DNA from: Fomes fomentarius
Lineage: Eukaryota > Basidiomycota > Agaricomycetes > Polyporales > Polyporaceae
NCBI GenBank assembly: GCA_022606135.1
Contig: JABYQN010000001.1
Location: 1,798,001 to 1,862,000, forward strand
DNA: 64,000 nucleotides
Direction: 5' to 3'
Shown here: positions 41,895 to 52,340 of the stretch, in pieces
Layout of the letters: the number at the start of each line of letters is the position of its first letter
Position numbering within the stretch: the stretch's first letter is position 1
Translations under genes and position numbers: made by a program
The notes under the pieces: generated by a model
What the model saw: the letters and a program-made list of their open reading frames with translations, nothing else
Database searches by the model: none
Told to the model about the DNA's origin: nothing

Positions 41895-44678
41895 GGGGTC
41901 ACTTTCTCTCCGTGCTGCTCAACGCACGTTCTTTGTGTTTGGTTTTCAGTTGTACTTGCTCTCGACCCCCTTTGGACTTTGTCTCCCTTTTGGCTTGCCC
42001 GCCGCTCGTCGGGATCTGGGATATTGGCAACTATCCGCTTGCTGCTCCTCTTGCTCATCCTCGCGTTTCACTCACTCACTTTTACTCACCCGAATGCGAC
42101 CACGCCACGCCCGGTCGTTCCCGCTAGATGTCCCCTATCAGTAGCAGTCAGTATATACAGATACAGGTTTAGTTACGAGTCATCCGTGTACTTCTATCGC
42201 TCACTACCCGCGGTCAGTGGGAGAATTAAGGGGATTCAGGACTCTTGTTTGTGGAACACGTGTTTGCATGTGTTTGGTTCAATCCTCGATCGATCAACTG
42301 CGTTCGAAGTGCGTGAAGTGACATGAACGTTGACAATCCAAAACCTACAGATGTACAGAGCGTATAGCACAAGTATTCGCTGATGAGGGCAGTGGACGCA
42401 CTTCTGCGTGATAGGTCACAGTTTGCCGTTCATTGACTAGCACCTTCCAGATACAAAGTCTTGCGACACATTTGCAAGGACTCCGTTGATGCATTTCTTC
42501 GTCATCGGCCCATCTGAATTCTACATATACTTACCGTCCAGATACTCGGACCTATCTCTCAGGCAATCTACCATTTATCACAAATCATTTTTAGATGATC
42601 TCCGGAGTTCACGCTGTTCCGACATGACTACAAAGTACGGTCCGAAAGTGAGTGCAGCGGCAAGGCGCACGGCTGTCCACTCCTACGTCCAGGTCAGAGA
42701 CCACTCTACACGCACATCTGAGTTTGACAACGTTGTGCTGACCACACGTATACTACATAGTACTAGCCTGTCAGACTGGCTCTCGGCGGACGGCGCTAAT
42801 TCGACATTGAGTTTGGTGGCGCAGACGTGACGACTCAAATCACTGCTTGAGCTAGTTGACCACTAGCGGATGAAACTTGTACTTGCTGACCCCCTAGCTC
42901 GATGCTGGCGAGCGAATCCATATCCGAAACTGCATTGGATGAGCAGTTGACGAATCTAGATACCATCCCATAGAAGGAAAAAGGAAGAACTGTTTACTCA
43001 GCCGTCGCGGGAGCATATCGGTTCATCCGTAAGGGGCACTTGATGGAAGAACTTGAATATTCATATATGCCAATTAATGCCCAGGTTCGTGACGAGACCC
43101 GCATGCTCCCTCGGACAACCGTCGCTGCTTCGAGCACATCCTGGAGGGTCAATGAAACAATTTCATCCGCTAATAACTGAGACTCGTCGGTAGTCAGTCG
43201 CTCCACTCGAAACAAGGCAACCACCCATTCAACTCGACGCGCGAGTTCGGCTCTAGCTTTCAGGTGCGTCACGATGTGGGTGTCCCAGGGGTGAGCTTAC
43301 CACCTTCTTGGCAAAACAGCTCCAGGGGACTAGGTCATACCAGTGCGCCCGAATAGTACTACACCATCACCGTTGCGGCAATGAACCACACCAGCATATA
43401 TTCGGATCCCAGCGCTGCGCCGGCCGTGCACAAGCATACGGTTAGCAGCTACTGAGTGATTTGGGATCTATATGCAATTTTTGATAATCGTGAATCGTCT
43501 GCATTGTTGCAATGGGATGCGTGTAGGTTGCTCCGCCTGCCGCGGCTCGCCGCCCTCTGCTTCGACGTCTGTGGCATATGCTGATGTTGGGATAATGAGT
43601 GCGCTCGCTTACGGTTTCGCCGTACCCGCACCCGCACCCGCGACTCGCGGGACGATCAGCTCCCCAGGCGAAGGAAGCACGGATGTATCGATGGCTCGGC
43701 TGGTGTGATGCACCATCCGTTAGTCTGTATTCGTCAAGACCCTCACGTAAGTTTCCCGTCCCATAGTTCGCCGAGAGTGTCCGCTGATACTCACGTTCTA
43801 TGCCACGGCGTTGGCTTTCCAGATTGTCACGATTGCGGACATGTGTAGGAGGCCGACGTGACCTGGCAAAACGCCCATGCATCACGATAGGACCGGATGA
43901 AATGTCCATACACCGGCACATGTGTTGTGGCGGAATGCCATGCTATTGCCGTCGTGGACCGAACCAAGCTCGGTCTTAGTACCCGATGTATGGAGCCGTA
44001 CCTGCTTGGTAGAGCCCACTCCAAAGGCGACCGTAACATCGTCGCAAACATATGCGGGATACAGATGTCAAACAGTCGGCTTGCCATGCCAGGCCAAGGA
44101 GCTCGATCATCAAGGTGAACAATGAAAGCGAAACATCACATCCTGCTCTCGGGATAGGAGAAGAGGAAGGGGGCGCACAACACTTGTGATAGCATGGAAA
44201 CAGCCCGCAGATAGGACAACATCGGACCAACGAGACAGACTTGGACCCACAACGGATAAGGAGGTCCGTATGCCGAGTTTCCGATGGTACGTCCTCGGAT
44301 CTATAACCCAACTTCTGCGATGCTCATCTGTCCCAGTTTCTGCATAAGTGCACCTCAGGCATTCTGTCGGCTGCACAGCGCTACACGGGATCGCGAGTTG
44401 ACGCTTCCACGCCGGAGAAGCAGGCTGCTTGCCTGCCATAGCGCAGGTTAGCTTGGGCTGGACTAACCCATAAGCCCCAGCTAGCGCACTGGGCGCCGTT
44501 ACCGCAGATCTGGTTGTGCCCAGGTTTACGAGATGCGTTAACGGCGGTCGGAGAAATGGATGTCCAGGTCCTGGTCATGCACGGTACGTCTGGTGTGGCG
44601 CTGGATGTATTTTCGTATAAATTCGAGGAAAAGATGCTGCAGGAGGGGCAACGAACCGGACACCCGCTTTCCCTTGCC
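41895..44678. other. Gene-poor region (2.8 kb) before P450 B
   Basis: The largest interval without a recognised gene. A minus frame at 42994-43272 has protein-like composition (for example ADEIVSLTLQDVLEAATVVR) and a GTAAGC donor-like site upstream, but no family I know and no clear start or partner exon. Other frames (42486-42830 plus, 44110-44439 minus) look random. I see no terminal repeats or transposase motifs. Confidence 0.45.
44616..44621 (+). promoter_or_regulatory. TATA box of P450 B
   Basis: TATAAA 63 bp before the chosen ATG at 44679. The in-frame ATG at 44634 lies only 13 bp after the TATA box, too close to be transcribed, which decides the start. Confidence 0.55.
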
Positions 44679-46962
44679 ATGGCTGCACTCTCCACGTTGA
44701 TAACATTCACTCCGTTCCTCGCGTTCAACGTCGCGCTCTTTGTCTTCGTTGCCGCATGGCAGATACGGAAGAGGCGCAGGGAAGCTCACCTGCCGCCGAG
44801 TCCCCCATCTGACCCTTTCATTGGGCACTACCGCATCTTCCCCCGCAGCTACCAGGCCGAGGTCTTCTTCCAGTGGTCGAAGCAGTATGGTGGGTGGTGC
44901 TTCTCTTCTGCTCTTCTTCTGTGTGTGTGCTCATGCGTACCGCCGCTGATCTTGAATCGAAGGTGTCATCTTCTACCTCGAGATGCTCGGCCGGAAGATC
45001 GTCATCGTGAACAACTATGAGATGGCCAATGAGTTAATGGACAAGCGTAGCGCCAACTACAGCGACCGACCAGTTTTCCCGCTCTTCATGAAGTACGTGT
45101 CTCATTCCCGAGAGTAGTTGACTCTGGCTGAGATGCGTCCTGTGGAGCCTCGGATGGGGCGTTAGCGTTACCTTCCTCAGATATGGGCCGCAGTTCTTCA
45201 AGCAACGGCGTATTCTGCAGCAGTATTTGGCGAAGCAAGAGGTAGCCCGTTTCCGTCCCATCCATGCGGAGGAGGCACGTAAGATGTTGAAGAACTTGCT
45301 CGACCGTCCGAAAGACTTCGATTGGCTCGTTCGTCGGTGCGTTTCATGTTCGCGTGGTTTACGTAACATTTGGGTTAGAGATCGGAGGCTCGCTGACACC
45401 ATCCCGCTCACTGACACGTAGGTTCGGCGCGGCGGTGATCATGAAGATTGCGTACGGGCACCAGATTGAGACTGATGACGACGAGTACATCAAGATGACT
45501 GAGAATGTCTCCCTGGCGCACGTCGATGCTGGCGATCCGGGCACGGCACCGGTTGATTTCTTCCCGTCTTGTACGTTGCTCTCCAACTTACGTCTTGCTG
45601 ACGTTGGTTACAAATGCTGCTCCCATCGATATAGTGCAATACTTGCCGTGGTGGTTCCCGGGCTGCTGGTTCAACCGTGTCGTCCACAGTGAGTGGCAAT
45701 TTAGTTTGTCAACACGTCTTCATCAACGTTTTGGCTGACTCCGGGGGCCCGTCTAGACTGGAGCTGGGCGATCAAGAAATTCCATGACTACCCATTCGAA
45801 CAGGTTCAGCGTCAGATGGTAAGGCCTCGAGCTCTACTTACGGCCCACCGTATATATAAACCGTACCTGACAAAGCGTAGGCTGAGGGACACGCCCCTCC
45901 ATCATTCCTGCTGACCTATCTTGAGGACTTTTCCAAGCCTGACTACAAAGGAGAACATAGTCTCGATGATCTGAAACACGCAACGGGAGCAATCTACGCT
46001 GGCGGCGCCGAGACCGTGAGTAGTATCCGCAACGCCTTTTTCCTGTCTGCGGGTTCTCACCGGAATATTGTAGACGTACTCCACGATCAACACGTTCATC
46101 CTCGCGATGGTGCTGCACCCACACGTGTTGAAAAAGGCACAGGAGGAAATTGACCGGGTGGTAGGATCTAAGCGGCTGCCGGATTTCGATGATCGGGAGA
46201 GTCTGCCTTACATCGAGGCTATCTTCCAGGAGGTATTGAGGTAAGATACCAAGGTTCGCTTGGTCGTGGATCTTCTCACCAGGGGTTTTCGGACAGGTGG
46301 CGGCCGGTCGTCCCGCTGGGTGAGTCTATCCTGCCACTACATAATTTGCATGAGTGAGCCGAGAAGGGGACGTTAACGGTTGACTCATACGCAGGCATTC
46401 CGCACAGCACGATGCAGGATGACACGTACAACGGCATGTTCATCCCGAAAGGCACAATGGTTTTCGCGAACGTCTGGTACGTCACAGCGTATTTCGCGAG
46501 GTTTCAGCCGTCGTGGCGTAACCACGGGCGGTCCTGTGTGCTGACACCTGAATGTGTAGGGCGATGGCCATGGACCCACGCGTGTATCACGATCCCGAGG
46601 CCTTCAAGCCGGAACGTTTCCTCCCTGGGCGGCACGGTGCGCCCGAACAGTTCCCGCACGCGTCGTTCGGCTTCGGTCGTCGGTACGTATAACATCTACG
46701 CGAGCTCAGCTTGAGATACCTGACTTACCGATATGATAGCGTTTGTCCTGGACGGTTCCTCGCAATGGGTAGTGTTTGGATGGCGATTGCTTCTATCTCT
46801 GCGACCATGGAGATCCGCAAGGCTGTCGGTCCTGACGGGAAGGAGATCACACCGAATGGAGAGTATACGTCGGGCCTGTCTAGCTTCCCGAAACCATTCC
46901 CGGCTGACATCCGTCCTCGTTCTGAGGAGGCGCGCCGCCTCATCCTGAGTCAGGCCATCTGA
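44679..46962 (+). CDS. Cytochrome P450 monooxygenase B
   Basis: A microsomal P450 of 504 residues, related to P450 A. Exons: 44679-44889, 44963-45092, 45181-45336, 45422-45570, 45635-45688, 45757-45818, 45881-46015, 46074-46240, 46297-46319, 46395-46476, 46560-46682, 46740-46962. N-terminal anchor [20 protein letters not shown], hinge [12 protein letters not shown], helix-C region [31 protein letters not shown]-helix [13 protein letters not shown], ExxR as [20 protein letters not shown], heme loop FGFGRRVCPGRF. It shares with P450 A the phase-0 intron between the two Thr of the I-helix motif and the phase-2 intron after the NxW before the meander, so the two are paralogues. It differs in lacking the 14-nt exon and having an intron just before the heme Cys. 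The substrate is unknown. Confidence 0.93.
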
Positions 46963-47760
46963 GAATCGTACACTGACCACTGTTCATGCACTGATACCCT
47001 CTTCGTGATACTGTTTGACCAAATCTTCTGTCACCTTGTAATTGTAACCACTGTAACATTAATTGTGACTTACCTCGCAAAGTAAATCGCGCGCAACCGT
47101 AGTTGCAATTGCCGCTGCAAGCGTCAGCGCTTCCTTCTCCTTAGGTCCATAAGAGTCTGTCGGCTTGGTTGTTCCCGCTCCCCTGTGCTTCCTCTTCTAT
47201 CTGAAGCTGCTTTGATCTAGCACCAAAGGTCGCAATCCACTATGGATGTGTCTGTGAGTGGGCCTGGGGTGGCATCCAGCTTGCCTATGCGAGCACTTGG
47301 CAGGGCGCACATGTCACACTCGTTGCTTGTGTGCTCATGACTTCAAATTTTCTGGCTTCTAGGTGCTTACAAGGTCAGCCGATTTCCAAGTATTGCACCC
47401 GGTCCAAGAGGTCCGACGGGTGAATGTCCCGCTGTTGGCACATCGCAGCCCGGACTCACGCTTATCGGCTATATTGGCGCTCGATTCAGTGCAGTCTTCG
47501 AGCTCACCCGACTTGCGAGCTTGCAAGGTAGTACATATTCACAGCCTCCGATGCACTTTTTTCTGACAATGTGTTATAATACCCCGACCGGATTTAACCC
47601 AGTAGGCTTATTCACGACGGTCAGCCGTCAATGCCCACACATCGGAGAAACTAGTGGATCGTAGCCAAGTGTGGTTATTGTGCATGCCGCCGCCAGGTAC
47701 GAGTATAAAGAGATGCACACCGGTTTGATCTTCTCACTCAAACTCACGACACCACTCACG
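46963..47760. other. Intergenic region P450 B / SDR
   Basis: No gene is recognised in 798 bases. It contains the 3' flank of P450 B and the SDR promoter with its TATA box at 47704-47709. Confidence 0.55.
47704..47709 (+). promoter_or_regulatory. TATA box of the SDR-like gene
   Basis: TATAAA 57 bp before the ATG at 47761. An in-frame ATG at 47713 is too close to the TATA to be used, supporting the chosen start. Confidence 0.55.
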
Positions 47761-48549
47761 ATGTCCGCGTCGAAGCTCTCCACCCAAACTGTCCTCGTCC
47801 TCGGCGGCACCAGCGGCATTGGCTACGCCGTCGCCTCCATCGCACTTGCCCAATCCGCCTTGCACGTTACCGTATCCGGCTCCAACCCTACGCGCTTGGA
47901 GTCCGCGCTGTCCGCGCTGCGCTCCGCACACCCCTCCGCAGACACCCGCGTGTCGGGCTTCGTGTGCGACCTCTCGAAGGCAGACGAGCTCGAGAAGAAC
48001 ATAAAGGCCTTGCTCGACGCGACCGTCGCGGCCAACGGCAAGGGCAAGATCGACCACATCGTCTTCACAGCAGGAGACCCGCTGTCATTGGTGCCGTTGG
48101 CCGAGATCAGCGTGGACGCTATCCACCGCGCCGGCACTATACGCTACCTCGCGCCAGTGCTCCTGGCGAAGCTACTCCCCGCGTACATCGTCCCCGGCTA
48201 CACGAGCTCGCTCACGCTGACGGGCGGAGTGAACACTGAACGTCCGTCCCCCGGTTGGTCGGTAATAGCCTCGATTATTGCCGGGTTGCAGGGTCTCACG
48301 CGCGGGCTGGCGGTGGACTTGAAGCCGCTGCGTGTCAATCTGGTCGAGCCGGGGGCGGTAGAGACTCCGATGTGGGACTCGTTGCCAGCGGATGCAAGGG
48401 CTGGTGTGAAGAAACATTTTACAGAGAGGTCGACGCTAGGGAGAGTGGGGGACGCTGAAGATACAGCCGAGGCGTATGTATATCTGATGAAGGACTACTT
48501 CGCGACGGGGAGTATCGTGTCGTCTAATGGAGGTACGCTGCTGGTATAG
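47761..48549 (+). CDS. Short-chain dehydrogenase/reductase-like protein (atypical)
   Basis: An NAD(P)-binding Rossmann protein of 262 residues in one exon. The nucleotide motif is clear at the N-terminus: TVLVLGGTSGIGYAVAS. Other SDR features are DLSKADELEKNIKAL, IDHIVFTAGDPL (the NAG position reads TAG) and the C-terminal GLTRGLAVDLKPLRVNLVEP, then GAVETPMW. The catalytic YxxxK is missing: after the serine/threonine strand SSLTLTGG the sequence runs PGWSVIASIIAGLQG with neither Tyr nor Lys in place. Related fungal proteins with the same PGW segment are known to me as uncharacterised SDRs. It may bind cofactor without classical catalysis, or use other residues. It is one of only two intron-less genes in the window. 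Confidence 0.88.
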   Translation: MSASKLSTQTVLVLGGTSGIGYAVASIALAQSALHVTVSGSNPTRLESALSALRSAHPSADTRVSGFVCDLSKADELEKNIKALLDATVAANGKGKIDHIVFTAGDPLSLVPLAEISVDAIHRAGTIRYLAPVLLAKLLPAYIVPGYTSSLTLTGGVNTERPSPGWSVIASIIAGLQGLTRGLAVDLKPLRVNLVEPGAVETPMWDSLPADARAGVKKHFTERSTLGRVGDAEDTAEAYVYLMKDYFATGSIVSSNGGTLLV

Positions 48550-48949
48550 ATATGTAGATATCTGTGCGCTCGTTATATCGTCGAGTTTCAGTTAGTATCC
48601 AAGGTCATGCTCTGTAGAAGTACTTTCAAGGTTCCTCGTCCCTTCAAGTGCCGATCAGCTGTGAGCATATGTAGCCGGAAGTCTCGCCACGAGCAAGATC
48701 AAGCATATGCTCCAAATATACTTACCGTACCATTCATTCTGCTTTCCTGACGCGCGACTGAGGGCACCCGTTGCGCCAAGTAGCCGGGCGCTACCATATG
48801 GAAGAGCGTAACCTACCTTGCCCCTAACTGTAGTACACTAAATATAATTGTTGATCATCTCATGCGGTGCCACAGAGCGTCGAGATGGAAAGACGCAAAA
48901 TCTAAGCATTAGTTTGAGCGGATGTGTCAAAGCAAATTATACGGGTGCA
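48550..48949. other. Convergent intergenic region SDR / mL46
   Basis: 400 AT-richer bases between two 3' ends. Nothing is seen beyond presumed UTRs. Confidence 0.55.
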
Positions 48950-49999
48950 TTAGTAGTCAGATAGTATGTCCTTCACGCTCGTCCAATACGCCTTGTCTAC
49001 CTGAGGCTCAATCTCCTCTTTTGTCAACCATGCAAAGTCGGTAACGTTCTTCCCATCTGGCCGAACCTGACCGGCAAGAATGTGCGCCTTGAGGAAGAAC
49101 GTGTACAGCTAAAACCAAACATGTGAATTTGCACAAAAATACAAGGAGATCACGAGCACGTACGTCTCCTCCAAGTGCCTTTTTGGTGGGTTCAGGTAGT
49201 GAGGGCTGGTGCACGGCTATAGGTTTTGTGCCGACTATCCAGGTGTCCATGTTCTCACCACATTCAGCCTGCAGATCTCGCAAAGCCGCCTGCAAAGGCA
49301 TAAATGTCCATGAAACGTGTCTTACAATTGCGGGAATACACACCTGATGCAATAGCTCGCCCTCCTGTAGCCCACCTTGAGGGAATCTCCAGACTTCCTT
49401 GCCTGCGTAGTCCTTCCCTCGTATGAGCAGATACAGATTCCTCTCGCCTTTCCTGTCCAGGCTCTTGACATCGCCCTTCTTGTCCGACTCATGTATCCTG
49501 GGCGCGGGCGGCTCCATGGGCTCCTCACCAATGTTATCCGCCTGTTCGGTGGAAACTTGGATGCTGTCGACTTCATCCTCTAACTGTTGACCGTGCCGCT
49601 TCAGAGTCCATGGCCCACCAAACGCCGCCCTTTCCCGTAGCTTCTCTTCTCGCGCGAACTTCTTTTCGAGCAGTGACCCAGTCTTGAAGTAGAAGTCGGT
49701 TGGGAACGGGTTGAAGAGTGCACGGCGGATGCGGGACTGGTAGTTGTAGTACGCGCGCTCAAACAGAGTAGGAGTGCGCGTAAGGATAGGAGAGCGGTTG
49801 AGGATGACAGCGGCGTTCAAGACAGCTTTGGACGAAGAGGCTATAGAGGAAGGGGCACCAACGACCGACGCTAATGAGCGTGACGGGGCACGCAGACACG
49901 CTAGGATTTCGCGTCAACGACGTGTTAGAGGACAGACTTGATTTCTAGCATACCTTGAGCGCGATGTCTGTAAGACGAGACAACATTCCGGGACAACAT
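48950..49999 (-). CDS. MRPL17: Mitochondrial large-subunit ribosomal protein mL46
   Basis: A mitoribosome-specific protein with a Nudix fold (yeast Mrpl17), 295 residues. Exons: 49954-49999, 49344-49900, 49164-49289, 48950-49108. The first exon encodes MLSRNVVSSYRHRAQ and joins in phase 1 to CLRAPSRSLASVVGAPSS, giving a good import presequence. The longer frame itself has no ATG and an in-frame stop upstream, so the short first exon is needed. Conserved parts: LNAAVILNRSPILTRTPTLF, ERAYYNYQSRIRRAL, FPTDFYFKTGSLLEKKF and the Nudix region EVWRFPQGGLQEGE to AALRDLQAECG. The Nudix box is degenerate: RDLQAE replaces the catalytic REUxEE, as expected for a structural protein. The end reads FAWLTKEEIEPQVD, typical of the family. 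It shares a 173-bp promoter with VMA13. Confidence 0.93.
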
Positions 50000-50172
50000 G
50001 AAGGAGGAGCAGACAACTTGACCGAAAGTCGAAAGTGTCGATATATGTGTTTTTCCCGAAATGGCAGCGTGGGAAGTACGGCCACAACCCTGGACTGAGG
50101 TCACCGTTCTCGGCAGTAACACCTCTCCAGCCTCTCCTTCTCTGGCCCTCGACGGCCGCCGGTCTGCTCAGG
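50000..50172. promoter_or_regulatory. 173-bp bidirectional promoter mL46 / VMA13
   Basis: Two divergent start codons lie only 173 bp apart, the tightest pair in the window. No TATA box. Both genes serve basic cell energetics, so co-expression from one open promoter is plausible. Confidence 0.6.
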
Positions 50173-52016
50173 ATGTCCATGACGCTTGTCTCTAACTCGT
50201 ATCTTGACGAGAACTCGGCCAAGATTCGCGCCAAACCGGTTCCCTGGGAGGTATGGGCTGCAGCAACATCCGCTGAGACGCGGTTGCTCACCGACGTCAA
50301 TAGGGATACCAACGCGCCGGACTTATCACCCCCGATGAGCTCGTACTCATCAAGAAAGTTGACCGCCAGACAAGGTCAAAGATTGAGTCCCTTCATGCTG
50401 CTGATGGCCAAACATACGCCCTCCTATACCTACGTCTATTGAAGAAGCTTCAGAGGATCGATACTCAGTCCTTCATTTTGGTACTGATCGCCGACGCGCT
50501 TACGGGTATGTCTCAACCCAAGTGTGTATGTTTTCTCTGTTTTCACGCAAGGTAGATCATGAGGAGCGGATACCGCTGTTCACGAATGCCTCACAAACGG
50601 ATCCCGAATTGCCGTATGGTCCATTACTACGGTATGGTGCTTGCAATATGCAATTGTTACATGCTCATGCTCCTCAAGAATCTTGGAGTCGCAAGATGAC
50701 TTCGTACAGTTGAAGGCCACCCAAATCCTAACCGTACTGCTCAGGTGCGTTCTGATACTTGACTCACGCTCGCCGCCGCAGACACCCACGCATGAGTGTA
50801 GTTCCGAGCAGTCCTCACTGCAGCCGCAACAGCTCCAGCCTTTCCTAAACACACTCGCACAGTTCGTGGTGAATAATTCGCCCAACAAGCGGGACGTCGC
50901 TGTTCAATGCCTTGAAGCAGTCCTCCCTCGTCCAGAAGTTCGAAGAGCCGTGTGGGCCAATGCTTCTCTTGTCGGAGGGTACGTTCTGCACTGTCGTTCT
51001 CCGTCACGGTTCCACTGTACCGATCCACATACACTAGGTTAGTAGACATCCTCAAGCATAACGCGTCTCCACAGATGAGCTACCAGGTAGGGTTCTGCTT
51101 CTGGCTGCTTACCTTTGAGCAGGAAGTTGCGGAACAAATCCAGAAGTGCGCTGCCTTCCTTGGCCTCAGCTTTAGTACCATGAGTTCACAGTAATGCAGG
51201 CGCTTCGATATCATACCCACTCTCGTCGACGTTGCCCAAGGGGCAGCAAAGGAAAAGGTCATTCGGGTCATTGTTGCAACATTCCGGGTATGTCATGCTA
51301 TCATTGACATACATCTTGTGCTCACTTTAGTACCAGAACCTCCTGACCAAGGCGTCGTCTGCGAACCTGCCAGCGATGCTCGTATCACAGCTTTTACCTT
51401 TTGTGAAGAATCTCTCTGGACGTAAATGGACCGATGAGGACATTGTCGAGGACATCCAATATCTTCGCGATGAACTTAGCGCACGATTTGAGAGTTTGAC
51501 GTAAGTAGTCGCGATGTTCACCCGTCTGGAAGAAAGAACTGACCGTAATGTAGGACATACGATGAGTACCGCTCAGAGCTGTTGTCTGGTCATCTCTCCT
51601 GGACGCCTGTCCACGAGTCCGACCTGTTCTGGAAGGAGAACGCGACGAAACTCAACGACAAGGATTATGAGCTGCTGAAGTTCGTTGTTCTTCGCACTGT
51701 GTTGAAGTCTGTGATGCTCACAGTGCTGTCAGGATTCTAATTCGACTTCTGCGTGAATCGAATGATTCAACCGTGCTTGCGGTTGCATCGCATGACGTCG
51801 GTCAATATGTCAAGCATTACGAACGGGGAAAGAAGTCAGTATTGTGGCCTTTCCGTTGACATGGAGCTCACCTTTCACCCGTTGTCTAGGATCCTCAACG
51901 ATCTAGGTGGCAAGACACGCGTCATGGAGCTGATGTCGCACTCCAACTCCGATGTACGATACCAAGCACTGGTTTCAGTGCAACGACTTGTAAGCCACCC
52001 ATGGGCTGCTGTGTAA
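50173..52016 (+). CDS. VMA13: V-type proton ATPase subunit H
   Basis: A regulatory subunit of the V1 sector that activates the vacuolar ATPase and silences free V1. Eleven exons (50173-50250, 50304-50505, 50556-50631, 50679-50744, 50802-50978, 51038-51145, 51200-51287, 51337-51500, 51554-51679, 51733-51834, 51890-52016) give 437 residues. The start [20 protein letters not shown] is conserved. Further landmarks: [70 protein letters not shown] and [20 protein letters not shown]. In the C-terminal domain are [71 protein letters not shown] and [20 protein letters not shown]. The fold is helical ARM/HEAT repeats. Length fits the family (about 440-480). One acceptor is AAG. Confidence 0.96.
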
Positions 52017-52340
52017 CGACCTCGATAGTACATACCACTGCACGGAAATGGACGCTGTTTCTATCTTACGCTTCACTTGTTCGCATTCCTTGACTGTTAC
52101 CGAACGAGAGTGTGCGGATGAGTTGTGTGGGCATTGCAGTAGTCGTCTGTTCTGGAACGATGCTCTCCCGACTTGCCACAACAGGCACACGAAGGCGCTG
52201 TCCGGCCCTAGGCGCCTATGGTGTGGGGATTCCCACGAGGGCCCTGCTTCGACCTGAGGCGCTGATGGACGTCAGCTTCGACTCGTACTCGCAAGCTCAC
52301 TGCTCTGGCCAACGCATGCACTAGCTCTAACTTATTGGCC
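52017..52340. promoter_or_regulatory. VMA13 3' flank and EDE1-like promoter
   Basis: 324 bases between two genes on the same strand. Nothing distinctive. Confidence 0.5.

Noticed and set aside
44634..44678. Upstream in-frame ATG for P450 B
   Set aside because: It lies 13 bp after the TATA box and would add a charged segment before the membrane anchor. The ATG at 44679 puts the anchor at the N-terminus.
50745..50801. Read-through coding of the VMA13 segment between exons 4 and 5
   Set aside because: The frame is open, but the segment is absent from the family, whereas the intron ending GTGTAG restores the conserved LLSSEQ block.
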